Shown here: positions 8,180 through 12,500 of the stretch, piece by piece
How positions within the stretch are numbered: position 1 is the stretch's first letter
Layout of the letters: the number at the start of each line of letters is the position of its first letter
Source: Actinidia chinensis
Taxonomy: Eukaryota > Streptophyta > Magnoliopsida > Ericales > Actinidiaceae
Direction of reading: 5' to 3'
Assembly (NCBI GenBank): GCA_009663005.1
Contig: CM018914.1
Location: 12,811,976-12,824,475, forward strand
DNA length: 12,500 bases
Made by a program: the position numbers and the translations under genes
Notes under the pieces: model-generated
Database searches by the model: none
Told to the model about the DNA's origin: nothing
The model's input: the letters and a program-made list of their open reading frames with translations, nothing else

Positions 8180-8770
8180 ATCCGGTTTACCTCGATTCAC
8201 GCTTGGTGACTAGAATCCCTAAAAATTCCCGACGACACTCCAACCTATGCATTTAAAGGGATTCAACATCATCGTTGTGACGTAATGTGCTAAATGCTTC
8301 TTTAAGGTTGGCGATGTGACGGATGATCGTAGACTTTTGACCAGCATATCATCTATGTATACTTCCATGTTCTCCCAATTTGTTCCTTGAACATTTTATA
8401 TTGACTAACCTTTGATACGTCGCCCCCCAAAGCGTTCCTTCAATCCGAATGGCATGACTTTGTAACAATATAGCCCCTCGCTCTGTGATAAAAGAAGTTT
8501 TTTTTTAATGTCAGGCTGGTACATTTTTGATCTGGGATATCCCTAGAAGTCGTCCATAAACTTAGGAGCTCTGCTTGGAGGTGGCGTAGATATTAAGTCA
8601 ATTTGGGCAAGAAAAAACTGTCTTTTGGGCAAGCCTTGTTGAGGTCGGTGAACTCGATTGTTACATACTTCCATTTTTCCCTTTTGGGGGGGCGACTACG
8701 ACATTGGGAGCCAATACGGATGGTGGGCTTCTCAGACGACATTAGCTCTGATGAGCTTATTCACTCGTCT
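8180..8770 (-). pseudogene. Ty3/gypsy reverse transcriptase remnant
   Basis: On the minus strand the conserved blocks appear in order: a PKR(E)KWKYV-like strand then FTDLNKACPKDSFFLP (about 8665-8605), a decayed FMDAFSGY block near 8550, TSFITERG (about 8500), the KVMPFGLK block (about 8465-8440), ATYQRLVN (about 8420) and MEVYIDDMLVKS with the catalytic YIDD at 8348-8359. The catalytic box itself is kept. One-base shifts separate almost every block. The enzyme copies element RNA into DNA. These blocks match Tat/Athila-type plant gypsy elements very well, and the order is unambiguous. Confidence 0.93.
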
Positions 8771-9323
8771 TCAATGATTTTAGGCATTCAGGGGCGAACT
8801 TCTTCGCTTTTGGCGAAAAGGGAAGTTTCGGGTTGGTGAATAGCTTATGCATTGGCGATTTCAGGATCAATGCCAGGAACGTTCATTGTGACCAGGCGAA
8901 TAGTCAGAGTCTCTTTCAAGAATTTTATTAAGGCGAAACGAAGTCACGTTAAGTTCCGTGCCGATAAGATATGGCGATCAGATATTCTGGATGTATAGAG
9001 ATAGGACAATTTCTTCAAGAGGCTTGGTGTTATTGGTTTCTTTGGAGGTCTGCCAAGGTAGTGTTTTTTTTTTTTTTTTTTTTTTTTATCCACCTCACGC
9101 TCAGTACCTCTGTGTCGGCGACCCATGATTCGTAATTGCTATTGGTGGGCGGAACTTGTGTTTGAAAGAGGTTTCGACCTGAAGGCTGAAATGAAGCATT
9201 GCTGGTCACTTCCTGATCGCTCTTATTTCGCCTATCCCCATTGGGGTGGGAAAACTTTAGCTTTCAGGTATAGGTCAAAGGTGATCGCCTGATTCCTTCC
9301 AAGTGCGTCGCCCCAAGATGGCG
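8771..9323 (-). pseudogene. Pol linker between protease and reverse transcriptase
   Basis: Decayed minus-strand sequence links the protease and RT. Recognisable pieces are AYNAILG (about 9330-9308) just after the protease, MGIGEIR (about 9240), LFAWS followed by VPGIDPEIA (about 8905-8860), the segment that normally precedes RT in this family. A 24-T run at 9064-9087 (poly-A in the gag-pol sense) sits in the middle of the linker. No separate function is expected. Confidence 0.7.
9064..9087 (+). repeat. 24-base poly(T) tract inside pol
   Basis: An uninterrupted run of 24 T on the + strand lies between the protease and RT remnants. It is opposite in polarity to the poly(A) tract at 8003-8029, so the two are not copies in the same orientation. 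No flanking duplication is obvious. Confidence 0.95.
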
Positions 9324-9620
9324 TTATAAGGCGAGGGTCAATTTTACCACAAAAAATCCTGCCATATAGTGGTCTGGTGGGGTTTCAGTTCCCAGAGTTA
9401 TCGGTAATTGATCCACCCCAAGGGGTGTGTCGTATTCCCTACAAATTTTTTGATAGGGGTTGGAAAGGGTGCGCAACTTGGCCAGCCCAAGTTCATTGTT
9501 AGACGATGAGAGAACAAGATACGTCGAGTCCCAATTGTCGAATAAAATCCTTTGGACGTTGAAATTGCGATGACGCCAAGACAACCACGGCATCATCGTG
9601 GGTATGTGTAAGCCTATCAA
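9324..9620 (-). pseudogene. Gypsy aspartic protease remnant
   Basis: The minus frame 9620-9324 is open for 98 codons. NFNVQRILFDNWDST (about residues 19-33) corresponds to the D-N/T-G-S active-site loop: the catalytic Asp is present, but Gly-Ser is replaced by Trp-Asp-Ser, so activity is unlikely. PLGVDQLPITLGTET (about residues 66-80) and FFVVKLT near the end are the flanking conserved strands of retroviral-type proteases in Tat elements. The protease would cut the Gag-Pol polyprotein into mature parts. It sits between gag and RT as expected. Confidence 0.88.
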
Positions 9621-10560
9621 ATCATCATGCTGAAGGTTGAGGGGGTTTGGTTGGCAACAAATGACGAGGAGAGATTGTAGATTCTCTTCGGCCGGTCTTG
9701 GGCAACACTTTGGCTGCCTTTTTCTGGATATGACGTAGAATAATCTCCTGACCTGAAACCTCCATGGCTTGTTGTATATCGCCCCGCAATTGGTCTTGTT
9801 GTCGCCGTACCTTCTGTTTGCGGGAAGATTGGGCGGTGGGCGAGTAGAAACAATATTTCCTCAGATAAACCTCCTTTAATGAGGGGGGTCGGCCAATTTA
9901 TTCTTTTAGTTGAAAACAAGTCTCAGTGTTGTGTCCGATGATCCCGGGGAATTAACAATATTTGTTCGGTTTCTCTTCTGGGGTCAGTCTTGATCTTCCC
10001 GGGCCATTGACGAATTCTTCTACTTAATTTCTGAGAGTTTTACCCAATAAAATTATACCCCCACCAAACCACCATGGGCAACGGGGGCGTTGAGTGGCAG
10101 ATAGGATAAACTCGGGGCGCTAGGTGGAGTGCGAGGAGCCTATCGGAGGCCGTTTTAGGATCTCGGCCAGGTCTCTTGTATCTCGATTTCCTCCCTATAA
10201 TCCTCCAACCTTGTATCAGGATCTTTCCTCTTGTGATCATTCTTTCCTCGTCGCCTCCGTTGCCTCGGCTAACTCCTCTGCGGCGATATATGGTCGGCTT
10301 TGCTCTGGAGTGCGGAATAAATTTCGGGAACGTTTTAGAAAGGGAAGTCGAACAGCGGACCAGGTCAGAGTCCTTCCATCATGCCATGATTATACTTTGT
10401 CGCTAGGATCCTCAAACTTCTACTACATCCTGATTGAACCGTTTCGAAATCTTCAAGCCGCGGTCTCTTTTGGTGAATGGTTTTTAGAGAAAATTCGTCA
10501 TTTGTATAGCATTCTTTTATAATAATTAAGGGAAATTGTGATTGAGACTCGAGGCAAATT
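9621..10560 (-). pseudogene. Gypsy gag remnant, N-terminal part missing
   Basis: Gag is the structural capsid/nucleocapsid protein. From right to left on the minus strand come a KDESLK-like block decayed as DEFSLK (about 10504-10490), RFNQDVVEV, MMEGL (10379-10365) then RPGPLFD, NVPE and ALQSKAD (about 10360-10285), a basic DHKRKDPDTR-like region (about 10230), EEKPNKYC leading into the knuckle (about 9975-9950), and the tail with TTSHGGFRSGDYS (about 9770-9735). The gag N-terminus and the 5' leader are absent, because subtilase sequence starts at 10585. Many stops and shifts interrupt it. A + strand frame at 10124-10522 is only a shadow of this. Confidence 0.85.
9902..9967 (-). other. Gag CCHC-like zinc knuckle, broken by a stop
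   Basis: The minus strand reads NKYC, a TAA stop, then FPGIIGHNTETCFQLKE. The first Cys, GH-N-T-E-x-C and the following FQLKE match the nucleocapsid knuckle of Tat-type Gag (C...H-G-H-x-T-E-x-C). The stop directly after the first Cys and the loss of an upstream His disable it. It anchors the gag call. Confidence 0.8.
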
Positions 10561-10584
10561 CCCGTGGACGAAGCATATATACTA

Positions 10585-11599
10585 TTGCAAGGGAAACTCA
10601 AACTGGTCTCATTTTGAAGAACCCTTTCCACTTCGATGAACAGCCCATAACCTTGTCGCTAAAGCTCTCTATTCAGGCCAAACACCTGACGGAATTGTGA
10701 AAACTGTCCCCAATGATCCATTTACAAGATTTGAAATTCAAATAACAAGAAAACAAAAATGAAAATTAAACAAAACTAGAACAGAAAAGGAAACAAAAAA
10801 GTGTAAAAATTTTATTTCATACCAGTGTAATATTTCCTATGCTTATGTCGTCTCCATATCCAGCCTTCTCCCCAACGGAAATTTGGTAGTGGACCCATTT
10901 TTCTCTAGCATCATAAACTCCCATGAATGAGTTGTCTGCAAAACGATACTTTGTTAAGAAGACGGACAACCACCTCCCGATGCTCGCATAATTAATATAT
11001 CTTTTGTAAGTATACGAAAAATTGATTAGATTTTTAAGAAAAACAGAGGATGTGTAGAAGGCATGTGAGGGAGACGCTATATACTTGAAATCTGCTGCTG
11101 CTTCCTCCTCGAGATGAGCAGACAAAACCATTGATCTCTTTTGTGTATGAGTGAAATATAGCTTCGGCTTCTCGGTGCTACAAGAATCATAAAAATTTCA
11201 TCAACACAAATTGGAGAATCCGATTGTAACAAGGAGAAGCAAATGTGACATCATTTCGGATGGAATTTGGGTATGAAAATTTGTTACCGAATCATCCTTT
11301 AAGATTATGTACCTTCCCAAGAATGACGCCAGAAACTCCAAGTGAGAAGCCTCCTGGCTCAAACTGTCAACCAACAACTCTGGCCCATGGGAATGCACTC
11401 CCATGTAGACGATTAGGGCTGAGAAACGAAACGAAACGAAAATCTACACCAATTCATGAATGCGAGAAAGGAAAAGAAAAACATAGACAAATCGATATTA
11501 AGAAAATGGAAACCTGTTTGACGGCGAAAGCCGGTGTTTGGAAGAAAGTGGCGGAAGAATGAAAAGGGCAAGGAAAAGATGAAGATTTGAGAACAACAT
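10585..11599 (-). pseudogene. Subtilisin-like serine protease (subtilase, SBT5-like), 5' fragment, five exons
   Basis: Plant subtilases are secreted S8 proteases. Exon 1 (11599-11514) starts ATG with a hydrophobic signal peptide, MLFSNLHLFLALFILP, and ends near a TPAFAVK-like cleavage site. Exon 2 (11418-11313) gives LIVYMGVHSHGPELL and LEFLASFLG. Exon 3 (11177-11095) gives EAIFHSYTKEINGF and SAHLEEEAAAD, the I9 inhibitor propeptide. Exon 4 (10982-10823) gives WLSVFL, TTHSWEFMMLEKNG and AGYGDDISIGN, ending at the catalytic Asp codon, which has lost one base. Exon 5 (10685 to about 10585) gives GVWPE, SFSDK, SKWKG, QNETSLSFPCN, then breaks into retroelement DNA. Introns begin GT and end AG, and exon 4/5 phases match. 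At least six one-base shifts are present and the catalytic His, Asn and Ser regions are missing, so this is a truncated pseudogene or a badly sequenced gene fragment. Confidence 0.88.
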
Positions 11600-11617
11600 T
11601 TTGCTTTCAATAACTGC

Positions 11618-11638
11618 AGAATCCTGAGATAGGATTCT
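11618..11638 (-). other. Perfect 8-bp hairpin in the subtilase 5' leader
   Basis: AGAATCCT (11618-11625) and AGGATTCT (11631-11638) are perfect complements around a 5-nt loop, about 19 nt upstream of the subtilase ATG. In RNA this could form a stem near the start codon. A regulatory role is inference only. Confidence 0.6.
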
Positions 11639-11716
11639 ACGCCTTCTTCAATTCCCTTGTCTTGTTGACAATTAAAAAGAATAGCCAAAAAGAAACACCT
11701 GAATTCATTGAATTTG

Positions 11717-11758
11717 AAAAACCAACACAAATATATAGATACAAAAACCAACACAAAT
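11717..11758 (-). promoter_or_regulatory. Candidate subtilase promoter: TATA box between two 16-bp repeats
   Basis: On the minus strand CTATATAT (11738-11731) is a good TATA box about 132 bp upstream of the ATG, giving a predicted leader near 100 nt. AAAAACCAACACAAAT occurs identically at 11717-11732 and 11743-11758 (+ strand reading, 26-bp offset), with the TATA core between the copies and overlapping the first. The position suits the gene start; use as a promoter is inferred. Confidence 0.5.
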
Positions 11759-11759
11759 T

Positions 11760-12280
11760 TTTACTCGCTATTAAGGTTACAAGACTTATTTAGTCACTGC
11801 TAACCTGGGCAATGAAAATTCTCGTTGAATTCAAAAGAAAGTGAATCAATTAATTTCAAAATTAGCACTCACCAAAAATTAGGGAAGGAAAATAGGTCGT
11901 GACAGCTAAAGCCAACGAGTCAATTCCCTTCAAGGCCCATCTTATATAGTAAACTATTTTATGAAAAACGAATTATTTTACACCTTTTAGTTCGATTAAG
12001 GGTCAAATGTTCATCGAGATTTAATTCAATCAAAAAGTCTCTCAGGTAACATTGTAGAAAAATCATGCTCAAGATTAATGAACCAAAGGTGGGAGAGTAA
12101 TGATTTGTCAGTACGTCGGAGCCCAAATTTGTTCTAGGCTATGGGTGTTGATTGGGCGTCGCACTACTTTGTCCTATACTTTTTTGTCCTACTATATGGT
12201 GGAATTAATTACTCCATCATTGAGGTAGTGAGTGACCTTAGGCAAACAAGTAGATGTTATGTTAATAGTACATGCATTGA
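11760..12280. other. AT-rich intergenic DNA, no gene seen
   Basis: I see no coding motif, RNA gene or transposon terminus here. It is AT-rich host-like sequence lying upstream of the subtilase fragment, and by position could contain its distal promoter or that of a gene to the right. Confidence 0.5.
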
Positions 12281-12500
12281 ACAAGATCCGGTTTAACAAC
12301 ACCCTATACGTGCAATTCAAGTCCGCATCATACCCAGATCCAAACCCCCCAAAATTTATCACCTTCGTTGTTCTCCCAACACCATTTCTATCCTACCCCA
12401 CCCTACCCTAGCCATCTTCTCCTCACCTCATCACTAAGAACCACTTCCACTCTCTCGCTCCGCATCCCTACACCTCCAGCCACCACCAAGACCCGAGTAA
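12281..12500 (+). other. CT/AC-rich stretch with an open Ser/Thr/Pro-rich frame running off the window
   Basis: After a TGA at 12278-12280, one + frame stays open to position 12500 (73 codons) but has no ATG. It encodes Ser-, Thr-, Pro- and His-rich sequence (for example YPTPPYPSHLLL, then SSLRTTSTLSLR), resembling a plastid transit peptide or simply translated CT-rich leader. The + strand is notably poor in G. It may be the 5' UTR or first exon of a gene that starts beyond the window. I do not recognise any family. Confidence 0.25.

Larger units (their letters stand above)
2893..10580 (-). mobile_element. Degenerate Ty3/gypsy (Tat-lineage-like) retrotransposon, LTRs not visible
   Basis: Minus-strand translations give, from right to left, gag, CCHC-like knuckle, aspartic protease, reverse transcriptase, RNase H, a second archaeal-type RNase H and integrase. 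Integrase after RNase H is the Ty3/gypsy order. The dual RNase H, the 'NKYC...GHNTETCFQLKE' gag knuckle and a long 3' internal region carrying an antisense ORF all fit the Tat lineage. The block is GC-richer than its flanks. Every domain has frameshifts and stops. The right end breaks within gag near 10530-10580, directly against a subtilase exon; the left end fades at about 2870-3000. No LTR, primer-binding site or polypurine tract can be identified, so the element seems truncated at both ends. Exact ends are uncertain by some tens of bases. Confidence 0.88.

Noticed and set aside
10124..10522. 132-codon + strand frame
   Set aside because: The minus strand of the same bases is gag (MMEGL, ALQSKAD, DHKRKDPDTR), so the + frame is its reverse-complement shadow.
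11413..11754. 113-codon minus frame over the subtilase leader
   Set aside because: It spans the TATA region, leader, exon 1 in the wrong frame and intron 1; the real start is the ATG at 11599 in another frame.
1..12500. tRNA or rRNA genes
   Set aside because: I saw no cloverleaf-like A/B box pair or rRNA-like conserved string by eye on either strand; a tRNAscan run would be needed to be sure.

Overview
The window looks like nuclear DNA of a flowering plant, probably a eudicot. It has AT-rich, intron-bearing host sequence, CT-rich microsatellites, a plant-type subtilisin-like protease, and two classes of plant LTR retrotransposon. I find no intact protein-coding gene. Every recognisable coding segment is broken by stops and single-base indels.

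Layout. (1) Positions 1-1262 are the 3' end of a Ty1/copia element on the + strand: degenerate reverse transcriptase and RNase H, a polypurine tract, and a 249-bp 3' LTR bounded by perfect TGTTGGAAT/ATTCCAACA termini. (2) 1263-2728 is AT-rich host-like DNA with CT-rich stretches, an unrecognised candidate gene remnant (about 2053-2453) and a poly(A)-signal-like site at 2631. (3) 2729-2892 is a short, GC-richer tandem repeat (64-bp period) at the edge of the next block. (4) About 2893-10580 is one degenerate Ty3/gypsy element lying on the minus strand. Reading leftwards from about 10560 it gives gag, CCHC-like knuckle, protease, reverse transcriptase, RNase H, a second (archaeal-type) RNase H and integrase. 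The order, the dual RNase H and the gag style fit the Tat lineage. Downstream of integrase, at 3019-5245, is a separate degenerate ORF on the opposite (+) strand that resembles the 'putative gypsy type transposon' (Transposase_28-like) proteins. This is the antisense accessory ORF known from some Tat elements. No LTR is recognisable at either end. (5) 10585-11599 (minus) is the 5' part of a subtilase gene: signal peptide, I9 propeptide and the start of the S8 domain, in five exons with GT-AG introns. It is cut off in exon 5 where the retroelement sequence begins. (6) 11600-12500 holds its presumed 5' UTR and promoter, then AT-rich intergenic DNA ending in a CT/AC-rich stretch with a Ser/Thr/Pro-rich frame open to the window edge.

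Taken together this is a nested or rearranged retrotransposon graveyard beside and inside a truncated subtilase gene. The most distinctive item is the antisense accessory ORF with splice-like signals. A caution is that single-base deletions are frequent in all the unrelated loci, so some of the decay could be consensus error in the assembly.
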